This document shows, piece by piece, positions 7,421 to 15,549 of a stretch of 15,902 nucleotides of DNA. The notes under the pieces were generated by a model. That model ran no database searches and was not told the DNA's origin. It was given only the letters and a program-made list of their open reading frames with translations. Source of the stretch: JBBQSF01 sp038214085 (GTDB lineage Bacteria; Bacteroidota; Bacteroidia; Bacteroidales; CG2-30-32-10); NCBI GenBank assembly GCA_038214085.1, contig JBBQSF010000066.1, positions 1 through 15,902 on the forward strand, given 5' to 3'. A program made the translations under genes and the position numbers. The stretch's first letter is position 1. Every line of letters begins with the position of its first letter.

Positions 7421-7473
7421 TTCCGTTAACTTTTTATTTAATACCGTTAACTTTATTTTCCCTACCGTTAACT
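7421..7473 (+). promoter_or_regulatory. Triple LytTR-like binding box at exact 21-bp period
   Basis: The 9-mer CCGTTAACT occurs three times without mismatch at 7423-7431, 7444-7452 and 7465-7473, each preceded by T(T/A). Starts are exactly 21 bp apart, so all face the same side of the helix. As (T/A)CCGTTAAC 9-mers separated by 12 bp they match the family rule for LytTR boxes, remembered as direct repeats of [TA][AC][CA]GTTN[AG][TG] about 12-13 bp apart, at 8 of 9 positions. The spacers between them are T-rich. The array ends 18 bp before the TTG of the downstream promoter, a usual position for an activator. Binding by the adjacent regulator is inferred. Confidence 0.85.
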
Positions 7474-7478
7474 GATTG

Positions 7479-7494
7479 CAATTATTTATAATTG
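7479..7494. repeat. 16-bp dyad overlapping the -33 element
   Basis: CAATTAT-TT-ATAATTG is a perfect inverted repeat with 7-bp arms and a 2-bp centre. It lies 5 bp after the third LytTR-like box and its right end includes the TTG of the promoter's -33 element. This is where a repressor or second regulator would sit, though AT-rich sequence makes a chance dyad possible. Confidence 0.5.
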
Positions 7495-7519
7495 TAAACT
7501 GCACCTATTTTTACATTTG
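7492..7519 (+). promoter_or_regulatory. Distal promoter of the TonB-receptor operon (TTG-N17-TACATTTG)
   Basis: TTG at 7492-7494 and TACATTTG at 7512-7519, separated by 17 bp, fit the Bacteroidota sigma-A consensus (TTG, 17-23 bp, TAnnTTTG). Transcription would start near 7525, giving an approximately 240-nt leader and placing the LytTR-like boxes centred near -58, -79 and -100. Confidence 0.65.
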
Positions 7520-7639
7520 ATTTTAAGTGAACCCCAATTCCTTTCAAAAATTATACCGGAATTATAACGCTAAAAACAGTTCACATAGTTAATTTAGAAT
7601 GAAGAAAAATAGATACATCGTTTTATTTTTTAATAGCTC

Positions 7640-7684
7640 CTAAACCTACTTATTTATAAGCAATTATAAAAAAAAGCAGGTTAG
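7640..7684 (+). other. Imperfect stem-loop in the leader
   Basis: CTAAACCTACTT (7640-7651) can pair with AAGCAGGTTAG (7674-7684) with one A-C mismatch and one bulged A, leaving a 22-nt A/T-rich loop. No U-tract follows, so it does not look like an intrinsic terminator. It may be a leader RNA structure. Confidence 0.4.
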
Positions 7685-7696
7685 CGACTGAAAAAA

Positions 7697-7729
7697 TTTG
7701 CTTTATAAATTATTTTATTTTTATCTTTA
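7697..7729 (+). promoter_or_regulatory. Proximal promoter of the TonB-receptor operon (TTTG-N21-TATCTTTA)
   Basis: TTTG at 7697-7700 and TATCTTTA at 7722-7729 are 21 bp apart. The -7 element has one mismatch to TAnnTTTG (final A). It ends 34 bp before the ATG at 7764 and could give a basal transcript independent of the LytTR-like boxes. Confidence 0.5.
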
Positions 7730-7763
7730 CCGCCTTTAAAACCTAACGCTTTTCTAACATAAA

Positions 7764-10700
7764 ATGAATGATATGCTACGAAAATTACTAATTTCTATTG
7801 CGATTGTACTTTCAGCGAATGTAATGGTATTCGCACAATCAGGTACATTAAAGGGTAAGTTGTCCGACAAAGATACCAAGGAAGTAATTCCCTTTGCCAG
7901 TATCATTATTGAATCAGGAGGTAAACAATATGGTGGCGCCAATACTGATATTGACGGCAATTATACCATTAAACCTATTCCTCCCGGAAAATATGACGTA
8001 AAGGCTGTTTACGTTGGTTACAAGCCTTTAATGTTTAAGGATGTTGTTATCAATGCCGACAAAATTACTTTCGTTGATGTAGAAATGGAAAGTTCGGTTC
8101 AAACATTAACAACTTTTGAAGTTAAAGAATATGCAGTGCCCCTTATTTCAAAGGATCAAACACAAACTGGTGGTACCATGACATCCGAAGAAATGTCGAA
8201 AATGCCAGGCCGCTCAGCAACATCTGTTGCGATTACTGTTGGCGGTGTATTTTCTCAGGATGGTGAAATGGGTAGTGTTAGAGGCCAGCGTTCCGATGGT
8301 ACTGTTATGTATATTGATGGTGTTAGGGTTCGTGGATCTTCCAGCTTACCTCAGTCAGCTATTGAAGAAGTAACAGTTGTAACCGGCGGTTTACCTGCTT
8401 CTTACGGAGATGCTACTGGTGGTATTGTTAACATTACGACTAAAGGGCCTTCACGTGAATTTGGTGCAGGTGTTGAATTCTTAACTTCTCAGTTTCTCGA
8501 TGCATACGGGTATAACCTTATTGGCTTTAGTGTTCAAGGTCCACTGATCATGGGAAGAGATTCTAATGCGACTTCCTCTCTGTTAGGTTATTTTATTTCA
8601 GGAGAAGTTTCTAACATTAAGGATGGCAGCCCATCAAATATAGGAACTTGGAAAGTTAAAGACGATGCTCTGGAATATCTACAGAAAAATCCTTTACGCC
8701 CTTCAGGTACAGGTTTTGGTTCTTTCCTTAATTCGGAATTTATTACCAAAAACGACCTCGAAAAAATCAAAGCAAAACAAAATGCACTTTCTCAAGGTAT
8801 AAACCTTTCCGGAAAAATTGATGTTAAAACCACTACCAATACCAATCTTACTTTTGGTGGTTCTATTGACTATAGCAAAGATCACGCTTGGATTTATGGA
8901 TACTCCTTATATAATAATAAGAACAATCCTATGCTTACCTCAAATACATGGCGTGTTTATGGTCGGTTTACACAGAGATTCCCCGCTGCTAAAGACAGCA
9001 AATCGGTAATTTCTAATGTGTATTATTCAATTCAGGCCGACTATTCGAAATATTATGCCACTACAAAAGATGCTGAACATGGCGATAAAATATTTGATTA
9101 TGGTTATGTTGGAAAATTCAAAACCTATAAGATAAAATCTTATGAATTAGGTACGGATACAACGCTTGGATATTCAAATGTATGGATACATAATGGCTTC
9201 CGCGATACATTATATAGTTTTGAGCGCTCGGAAATCAATCCTGAACTCGCAAACTATACTGAACAATATTATGGTCTTTACCCTCTGAATTCGGGATTTT
9301 ATGTGAACTCTGTTTTGGTTCAGAATGGTGGAGGTTTATTGAATGGTCAACAACCAACTGCTGTTTATAACTTGTGGTCTAATACTGGTGCAAAATACAA
9401 TGGATTTAATGTAACCAACGCTTCTCAGATTGGTATCAATGCCAATGGTTCTGCCGATATAAAGAATCATGCAATTCAATTCGGTTTGCAGTACGAACAG
9501 CGTATCGACCGTTATTATGGCTATGCTCCAATGCAGTTATGGACTTTAATGAGACAGCTGGCAAACAAACACATTGAACAGCTTGACATTCCTAACCCTC
9601 ACCCTGTTCATGATGCAAATGGAGTTTTTCAGGATACGATTAACTACGACCGCTTACTCGACCTTACCTCTCAATCGTATTTTGATTATAACCTCCGTAA
9701 GGAATTGGGTTTGGATCCTTCTGGTCTCGACTGGATTGATGTTGACAATTACGATCCTAGCACATACAGAATTGATATGTTTAGTGCAGATGAATTATTA
9801 AACGATGGTAACGCTTATGCATCATATTATGGATACGATTATGCAGGTAATCTTTTGAAAACCAAACCTACTTTTGAAGATTTTTTTACTGCTAAAGATG
9901 GCAATGGTAATTTTAAAAGAGAAATTGGCGCTTTTGAACCTATTTATATGGCCGGTTATATTCAGGATAAATTTGCTTTTAAAGATCTTATCTTTAATGT
10001 AGGTCTTCGTATCGACCGTTTTGACGCCAATCAGAAAGTGTTGAAAGATGCATTCTCATTATATGAAACCCAAACTGTTGCTGAAGTTAAGTTACTTGGT
10101 GGGCAGGAAGTTAATCATCCTTCTACTGTTGGAAGCAACTATGTGGTTTATGTGAATGATATTAACAATCCTACTGCTATTGCTGGTTATCGTGATGGTT
10201 ATAACTGGTACAATGCTGACGGAACTCAGATTGCCGACCCAAGTATTCTTGAAACTCCTTCAGGAATTGCTCCTTTGTTAGTTGATGCAAATGATCAAAC
10301 AATCAAAGCAAGTGCCTTTAAAGATTATGAGCCTCAAACCAGCATTATGCCACGTATCTCTTTCTCTTTCCCTATTTCTGACGTCGCATTATTCTTTGCT
10401 CACTACGATGTTTTAACAAAAAGACCAACAGATGGTTTGCGTTTTGACCCAACCGATTATTTCTTCCTTCAGAATCAGAACAACGTAATCAATAACCCTG
10501 ATTTGAAACCAGAAAAAACCATTGACTACGAATTGGGATTCCAGCAGAAACTTACGAACTCATCTTCATTAAAATTCTCTACTTATTATCGTGAAATGAG
10601 AAATTTAGTTCAGATTTACAGATTTACTGATGCATATCCAAAATCTTACATTTCATATAATAATATTGACTTTGGAACTGTTAAAGGTTTAACTGTTTCT

Positions 10701-11432
10701 TACGACTTGCGCCGCACAAGCAATGTTTGGGTGAAAGCTTCTTACACCATGCAGTTTGCTGATGGAACTGGATCTTCAGCTACTTCGGGAATCAATCTTG
10801 TAAACTCAGGTCAACCAAACTTACGTACTACCAATCCTCTTGATTACGACCGTCGTCATGCTGTTACAGCTGTTGTTGATTACCGTTTCTCTGAAGGTAA
10901 ATTATATAACGGACCAGTTTGGACAAAAAAAATCAAAGGTTCTGACAAAGTAAAAACAGTTTCTTTGTTCCAGAATACCGGTGTTAACTTCACATTCTCT
11001 GGTGGTTCAGGAGTTCCTTATTCTAAATCAAGTAAAATTGTTGCTTCTGCCTATGGTGCCAGCAATACAGTTTTATCAGGTTCGCTTAATGGATCACGTT
11101 TGCCATGGCAGTTTAAAATTGATGCACGTGTTGATAAGGACATTACCTTATACTATGGCAAAAAAGACGTTAAAAACAAACGTAAAGAAGCTTATTTGAA
11201 TATTTACCTTCAGGTGCTGAATGTATTGGATACAAAGAATGTTCTTGGTGTATATGCAGCAACCGGTAACCCTGATGATGATGGTTATCTGGCAGCAGCC
11301 GAATATCAGGCTTCTATCAATGCCCAAACAAATGTTCAGGCTTTCAGAGAACAATATGCTCTTTATGTGGACAGCCCTTATAATTACAGCTTACCAAGAC
11401 GTATTCGTTTAGGTGTTGCTTTAAGTTTTTAA
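7764..11432 (+). CDS. TonB-dependent receptor with carboxypeptidase-regulatory-like N-terminal domain
   Basis: The 1222-residue outer-membrane protein has a signal peptide ending at about F23-A24-Q25 and a CarboxypepD_reg-like beta-sandwich (about 28-110: G-T-L-K-G-K-L-S-D, then P-F-A-S-I-I-I-E, D-G-N-Y-T-I, G-K-Y-D-V-K-A-V-Y-V-G-Y). A probable TonB-box stretch F-E-V-K-E-Y-A-V-P-L-I (118-128) follows, then a plug domain (about 135-228: S-V-R-G-Q-R-S-D, M-Y-I-D-G-V-R-V-R-G, A-I-E-E-V-T-V-V-T-G-G-L-P-A, Y-G-D-A-T-G-G-I-V-N-I-T-T-K-G-P). A long beta-barrel ends in the aromatic residue of L-G-V-A-L-S-F. A second in-frame ATG at 7773 is an equally good start. No SusD-like gene follows, so it is not a SusC/D glycan pair. 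The next gene is only 9 bp away, pointing to a functional link with the CTD protein. The ligand is unknown. Confidence 0.92.
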   Translation: MNDMLRKLLISIAIVLSANVMVFAQSGTLKGKLSDKDTKEVIPFASIIIESGGKQYGGANTDIDGNYTIKPIPPGKYDVKAVYVGYKPLMFKDVVINADKITFVDVEMESSVQTLTTFEVKEYAVPLISKDQTQTGGTMTSEEMSKMPGRSATSVAITVGGVFSQDGEMGSVRGQRSDGTVMYIDGVRVRGSSSLPQSAIEEVTVVTGGLPASYGDATGGIVNITTKGPSREFGAGVEFLTSQFLDAYGYNLIGFSVQGPLIMGRDSNATSSLLGYFISGEVSNIKDGSPSNIGTWKVKDDALEYLQKNPLRPSGTGFGSFLNSEFITKNDLEKIKAKQNALSQGINLSGKIDVKTTTNTNLTFGGSIDYSKDHAWIYGYSLYNNKNNPMLTSNTWRVYGRFTQRFPAAKDSKSVISNVYYSIQADYSKYYATTKDAEHGDKIFDYGYVGKFKTYKIKSYELGTDTTLGYSNVWIHNGFRDTLYSFERSEINPELANYTEQYYGLYPLNSGFYVNSVLVQNGGGLLNGQQPTAVYNLWSNTGAKYNGFNVTNASQIGINANGSADIKNHAIQFGLQYEQRIDRYYGYAPMQLWTLMRQLANKHIEQLDIPNPHPVHDANGVFQDTINYDRLLDLTSQSYFDYNLRKELGLDPSGLDWIDVDNYDPSTYRIDMFSADELLNDGNAYASYYGYDYAGNLLKTKPTFEDFFTAKDGNGNFKREIGAFEPIYMAGYIQDKFAFKDLIFNVGLRIDRFDANQKVLKDAFSLYETQTVAEVKLLGGQEVNHPSTVGSNYVVYVNDINNPTAIAGYRDGYNWYNADGTQIADPSILETPSGIAPLLVDANDQTIKASAFKDYEPQTSIMPRISFSFPISDVALFFAHYDVLTKRPTDGLRFDPTDYFFLQNQNNVINNPDLKPEKTIDYELGFQQKLTNSSSLKFSTYYREMRNLVQIYRFTDAYPKSYISYNNIDFGTVKGLTVSYDLRRTSNVWVKASYTMQFADGTGSSATSGINLVNSGQPNLRTTNPLDYDRRHAVTAVVDYRFSEGKLYNGPVWTKKIKGSDKVKTVSLFQNTGVNFTFSGGSGVPYSKSSKIVASAYGASNTVLSGSLNGSRLPWQFKIDARVDKDITLYYGKKDVKNKRKEAYLNIYLQVLNVLDTKNVLGVYAATGNPDDDGYLAAAEYQASINAQTNVQAFREQYALYVDSPYNYSLPRRIRLGVALSF

Positions 11433-11441
11433 TTAGTAATA

Positions 11442-14400
11442 ATGATGCAAAAAATTAAAATTAATTTAGCCATGAAAAATAATATTCGTCTTGCTTTATT
11501 TTCAGCACTTTTTATCTTTCTTACGCAACTTGCGACAGCAGATAAATACAAAGGTACTGCTGGAAATAAACAAACTCAGGCATCACCAAACAGTTTTAAG
11601 GAAACAGCTGAAACTTGTTCTCCTGCTACCGGTAATACTGACCTTAACATCAACAATATCAGAGCCCGTATCAACACTGGCGGTGACATGTGGTGGGATC
11701 TGATCGGTACCGCTAAATATGAAGTGCCAAAAGGTTCTGGAAAAACATCTCTCTTTTCTGCTGCACTTTGGATTGGTGGGTTGGACGTTAACGGACAATT
11801 AAAGGTTGCTGCACTTCGTTACCGCCAGAGTGGTAATGACTATTGGCCTGGTCCTTTAACTACTGATGGTACTGCTTCTGTTGACGCAGCTACTTGCGAC
11901 ATGTACGACAAACACTTCGTAATCACACGTAAAGAAGTTGATGCATTTATTGCCAATTGGAACGATCCTGATCCTGCTTATGTTGTTCCTAAATCAATTA
12001 CTGATTGGCCTGCACATGGTGATGTAAGCAAAAAACAAAGTTATTATCTTGCTCCTTTCTTCGATAGAGGTGGTGACGGTTCTTACGATTATAATGATGG
12101 TGACTATCCTTATTATGACGTAAACAATTCTCTTTGTCCTACAAATCCTGAAAATATAGGAAATCCTTCAATCCCTTCAGCTGAAGGAAATGGTATTCTT
12201 GTTGACCAGGTTCTAAAGGGTGATCAGACATTATGGTGGGTTTTCAATGATAAAGGAAATGTTCATACTGAATCATTAGGTGCTCCTATTGGCCTCGAAA
12301 TTCGCGCTCAGGCATTTGCTTTTGCTACTAACGACGAAATCAATAACATGACCTTTTATAGTTATGAAATTATCAACCGTTCTACCTATCGTTTAACTGA
12401 AACTTATTTCAGTCAGTGGATTGATACCGACCTTGGTGATGCTACTGATGATTATATCGGTTGCGATGTTAAACGTGGTCTTGGTTATTGTTATAATGGA
12501 GATGATGTAGACGGCACAGGTAAACCTCAGGATTATGGCAATCAGCCTCCTGCTGTTGGAGCCGACTTTTTTCAGGGACCTTATATGGATCCTGATGGTT
12601 TGGACAATCCTAAGGTTAATTCTTCTGGTGTTCCGATGTGCGATGTAAGTATCAATGGTGTGAACTTCGGAAACTCTATTATTGATGATGAACGTTTTGG
12701 TATGCGCAGGTTTGTATATCATAATAATACTGGACAAGGTGCTGCTTCCTATTCTACTGACCCAAATATTGCAATTGACTATTATAACTTCCTTCGTGGA
12801 ATATGGAAAGATGGAACCAAAATGATTTATGGCGGAAACGCACATGCCGGAACAGCTGGTGCTTTAGGTCCCGATTGTGATTTTATGTTTCCCGGCGATA
12901 CAGATCCATGCAATTGGGGTACTGGTGGAAATGCACCAATCGGCCCAACTTATTGGACTGAAGTTACAGCCGGTAACGTTCCTGACGATCGTCGTTTTAT
13001 GCAGTCTGCTGGTCCGTTTACCTTAGAATCAGGTGCTGTAAACTATATTACTGTTGGTATACCTTGGGCTAGAGCAAGTCAGGGTGGCGCATGGGCTTCT
13101 GTTGAATTATTGAGAATTACTGATGATAAATGTCAGCGATTATTTGACAATTGCTTTAAAGTGGTTGACGGTCCTGATGCACCCGATTTAACTATTCAAG
13201 AACTAGACAAGGAACTTATCCTTTATATTACAAATAAAAAGACTTCTAACAATTATCTTGAAAAATATCAAGAATGGGATCCTTCAATTATTTCTCCTGA
13301 TTCTGTTTTGCAAGCTGACCGTTATGACTCCCTCTACCGTTTTGAAGGCTATCAGGTATTTCAGTTAAAAGATGCAACTGTTACCGGTGCCGAAGTTCAT
13401 GATCCTGACAAAGCCCGTTTAATTGCACAGTGTGATGTTGAAAATTATGATAAAACAGGAAATCCCATTTCACAGCTTGTTAACTATTATTATAATGAGC
13501 AAGTTGGTGGAAATTCACCTGTAGAAGAAGTTTATGGTGAAAACAAAGGCGTTGTTCATTCTTTCCAAGTATTTAATGATGAATTTGCTTCTGGTGACAA
13601 GCGACTCGTTAATCATAAAAAATATTATTTCCTTGCATTGGCTTATGGATATAATAATTATATGAAATATTCTCAGGAACCAAATTCTCAGATTCCAGGA
13701 TCAAGTGGACTTTCAGGTCAAAAGAAAGTTTATTTAGCTGGAAGAAAGAATATTATTGTGTATCCAGGAATTCCTCACAATCCTGCTCCTGAAGCCAACG
13801 GAACAATTATCAATGCTGAATATGGAATTGGTCCGAAAATTAAACGTATTGAAGGTCAGGGTAACGGTGGAATGATTCTCGATTTAACCGCTGAAACTGT
13901 TAGTGAAATTCTTGCAAACGGAAAATCGTTAAATCCGATTTATACCAATTCTCATGGTCCTATTAATGTAAAAGTAGTTGACCCATTAAATGTAAAAGCC
14001 TTGGGTTATTCGCTTAAGTTCAACGCTGATACTGTATCAACAATCGATTCTTCATGTTGGTCGCTTACAACTTCAGAAGGCGTAGTTTACAATTCGGATA
14101 AAAGCATAAGTGTTGGAAACGAACAGCTATTGCTTGATCTCGGTTTGTCAATAAATATTGCTCAGTCTTTTGGACCAGGAAATTCAAAAGCACCAAAATA
14201 CGGTTACCTTGAATCCTCAATTTCTTATGCCGATAGTTCGAAACGCTGGTTAAGTGGTGTTCCTGATATTGATGGTGGCGGATATTGGAACTGGATCCGT
14301 TGCGGAACAAATAAGGATGATATTTATCCTGCCAACAGTGATTACAATAGTGGAGCATGGCTTGATCCGGATGAAAATTACGAAAAAATAATAAACGGAA

Positions 14401-15512
14401 CTTTTGCTCCTTATAAAATGACAGCAAGAAAAAGTCAAGTGAGTGCTACGGATTTTGGTTATGGTTTGGCTTGGGATAATGCAGCTTCTGCCAATATGAA
14501 TAAATTTGAAAATCTGGCAAGTGTTGATCTCGTTATAACTCCTGACAAATCAAAATGGACAAGATGTTGTGTTATTGAAATGTGCGAGGATTATAACATT
14601 TCTTTAACCGAAGGTAGTGCTAAAAAATTCGACCTCCGTAAAGGACAATCTGTTGGAAAAGATGGATTGCCTGATGGAACTGGAACAGGCAAAGGTTGGT
14701 TCCCGGGTTATGCTATTAATGTTGAAACTGGAGAACGTTTAAATATCATGTTTGGTGAAAACTCTTGGATGATAGGCGAAAACGGAAGAAATATGATTTG
14801 GGATCCAACTTCAAATTTCACAACTGAACTTGGCGAAATTTTATGGGGAGGTATGCATGCCATTTATGTAATGGGTCATAATGCAGATTTGTCTTCTGAT
14901 TGTCCCGCTTACGACGAAGGAAACTGGATATACAATACCTTGGCAGGTGGAGCCCAGGATAATATTAAACGTACAGTATATAAAGATGCAATGTGGGTAG
15001 GTTTGCCTATGAAGGCTCCAAACGAAAGCTGGCTCTCAAATGATGTTAAAATAAGAATTCGTGTTGCTAAACCTTACAAACTTTTTTATGCAATTGCTGG
15101 TGCAACAACTCCTGTAAATAATGATTATCCTATGTACACTTTCTCAACTGATGATATCCGCACTCAAGTTGGTGAAACTGAAGTTGCCGAAAATGCACTG
15201 GATATGATTAAAGTTGTTCCTAATCCTTATTATGCTTATTCAGGATACGAAACCAACCAGTTGGATAACCGTGTTAAAATTACCAACCTTCCCGAACAAT
15301 GTACCATTTCAATTTACACAGTTGGTGGAACATTGGTTAGACAATACGCTAAGGATGAAACTAAAACTTCGCTCGACTGGGATTTGAAGAATTTTGCTGG
15401 TATTCCTATTGCAGGGGGTATTTATATCATACATATCAAAGCTGAAGGCATTGGTGAAAAAACAGTTAAATGGTTTGGTACATTACGTCCTGTGGATCTT
15501 AACTCATTCTAA
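11442..15512 (+). CDS. Large exported protein with a T9SS-type C-terminal sorting-like domain
   Basis: The product is 1356 residues long from the first ATG. M11 (11472) gives a more ordinary signal peptide (M-K-N-N-I-R-L-A-L-F, cleaved near A31-T-A33), so it may be the true start. The body is rich in Asp, Gly, Asn and aromatic residues. It has Asp-rich loops such as D208-R-G-G-D212-G-S-Y-D216-Y-N-D219-G-D221, which resemble calcium-binding loops, and tracts such as G-G-D-M-W-W-D and Y-F-S-Q-W-I-D-T-D. No enzyme motif is recognised. The last ~100 residues (from V-V-P-N-P-Y-Y near 1258) form an Ig/FlgD-like beta-sandwich: V-K-I-T-N-L-P, I-S-I-Y-T-V-G-G-T-L-V-R, W-D-L-K-N, G-I-Y-I-I-H-I-K. This is the plan of T9SS type A C-terminal domains, with an added tail V-K-W-F-G-T-L-R-P-V-D-L-N-S-F. 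It is probably secreted or surface-attached, and the PorV-like neighbour fits. Function unknown. Confidence 0.85.
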   Translation: MMQKIKINLAMKNNIRLALFSALFIFLTQLATADKYKGTAGNKQTQASPNSFKETAETCSPATGNTDLNINNIRARINTGGDMWWDLIGTAKYEVPKGSGKTSLFSAALWIGGLDVNGQLKVAALRYRQSGNDYWPGPLTTDGTASVDAATCDMYDKHFVITRKEVDAFIANWNDPDPAYVVPKSITDWPAHGDVSKKQSYYLAPFFDRGGDGSYDYNDGDYPYYDVNNSLCPTNPENIGNPSIPSAEGNGILVDQVLKGDQTLWWVFNDKGNVHTESLGAPIGLEIRAQAFAFATNDEINNMTFYSYEIINRSTYRLTETYFSQWIDTDLGDATDDYIGCDVKRGLGYCYNGDDVDGTGKPQDYGNQPPAVGADFFQGPYMDPDGLDNPKVNSSGVPMCDVSINGVNFGNSIIDDERFGMRRFVYHNNTGQGAASYSTDPNIAIDYYNFLRGIWKDGTKMIYGGNAHAGTAGALGPDCDFMFPGDTDPCNWGTGGNAPIGPTYWTEVTAGNVPDDRRFMQSAGPFTLESGAVNYITVGIPWARASQGGAWASVELLRITDDKCQRLFDNCFKVVDGPDAPDLTIQELDKELILYITNKKTSNNYLEKYQEWDPSIISPDSVLQADRYDSLYRFEGYQVFQLKDATVTGAEVHDPDKARLIAQCDVENYDKTGNPISQLVNYYYNEQVGGNSPVEEVYGENKGVVHSFQVFNDEFASGDKRLVNHKKYYFLALAYGYNNYMKYSQEPNSQIPGSSGLSGQKKVYLAGRKNIIVYPGIPHNPAPEANGTIINAEYGIGPKIKRIEGQGNGGMILDLTAETVSEILANGKSLNPIYTNSHGPINVKVVDPLNVKALGYSLKFNADTVSTIDSSCWSLTTSEGVVYNSDKSISVGNEQLLLDLGLSINIAQSFGPGNSKAPKYGYLESSISYADSSKRWLSGVPDIDGGGYWNWIRCGTNKDDIYPANSDYNSGAWLDPDENYEKIINGTFAPYKMTARKSQVSATDFGYGLAWDNAASANMNKFENLASVDLVITPDKSKWTRCCVIEMCEDYNISLTEGSAKKFDLRKGQSVGKDGLPDGTGTGKGWFPGYAINVETGERLNIMFGENSWMIGENGRNMIWDPTSNFTTELGEILWGGMHAIYVMGHNADLSSDCPAYDEGNWIYNTLAGGAQDNIKRTVYKDAMWVGLPMKAPNESWLSNDVKIRIRVAKPYKLFYAIAGATTPVNNDYPMYTFSTDDIRTQVGETEVAENALDMIKVVPNPYYAYSGYETNQLDNRVKITNLPEQCTISIYTVGGTLVRQYAKDETKTSLDWDLKNFAGIPIAGGIYIIHIKAEGIGEKTVKWFGTLRPVDLNSF

Positions 15513-15549
15513 AGTTAAAAACTGAGTAATAATAGTAAAATAAAGATAT

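Larger units (their letters stand above)
7417..7763. other. 347-bp non-coding control region of the TonB-receptor operon
   Basis: No convincing gene lies here. It holds, in order, three LytTR-like boxes (7421-7473), a 16-bp dyad (7479-7494), a promoter (7492-7519), a leader with possible base pairing of 7527-7532 with 7579-7584, an imperfect hairpin (7640-7684), and a second promoter (7697-7729). A 14-codon open frame at 7599-7643 starts M-K-K-N-R-Y, but nothing further supports its translation. Confidence 0.75.

Noticed and set aside
7599..7643. 14-codon open frame (M-K-K-N-R-Y start) in the leader
   Set aside because: Too short, with no ribosome-binding signal or conservation evidence; the number of such frames expected by chance in AT-rich DNA is high.
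7640..7684. Intrinsic terminator
   Set aside because: The stem is imperfect and A/T-rich, and no run of T follows it.
12393..12845. 150-codon minus-strand open frame
   Set aside because: It lies wholly inside the giant CTD protein gene, has no promoter or domain pattern, and its composition is that of an antisense shadow.
14065..14427. 120-codon minus-strand open frame
   Set aside because: It is antisense to the CTD protein gene, with no recognisable motif.
7764..15512. SusC/SusD glycan-uptake pair
   Set aside because: The receptor has a regulatory-like N-terminal domain as SusC does, but the next gene has no lipobox and no SusD-like features. It ends in a T9SS-type domain.
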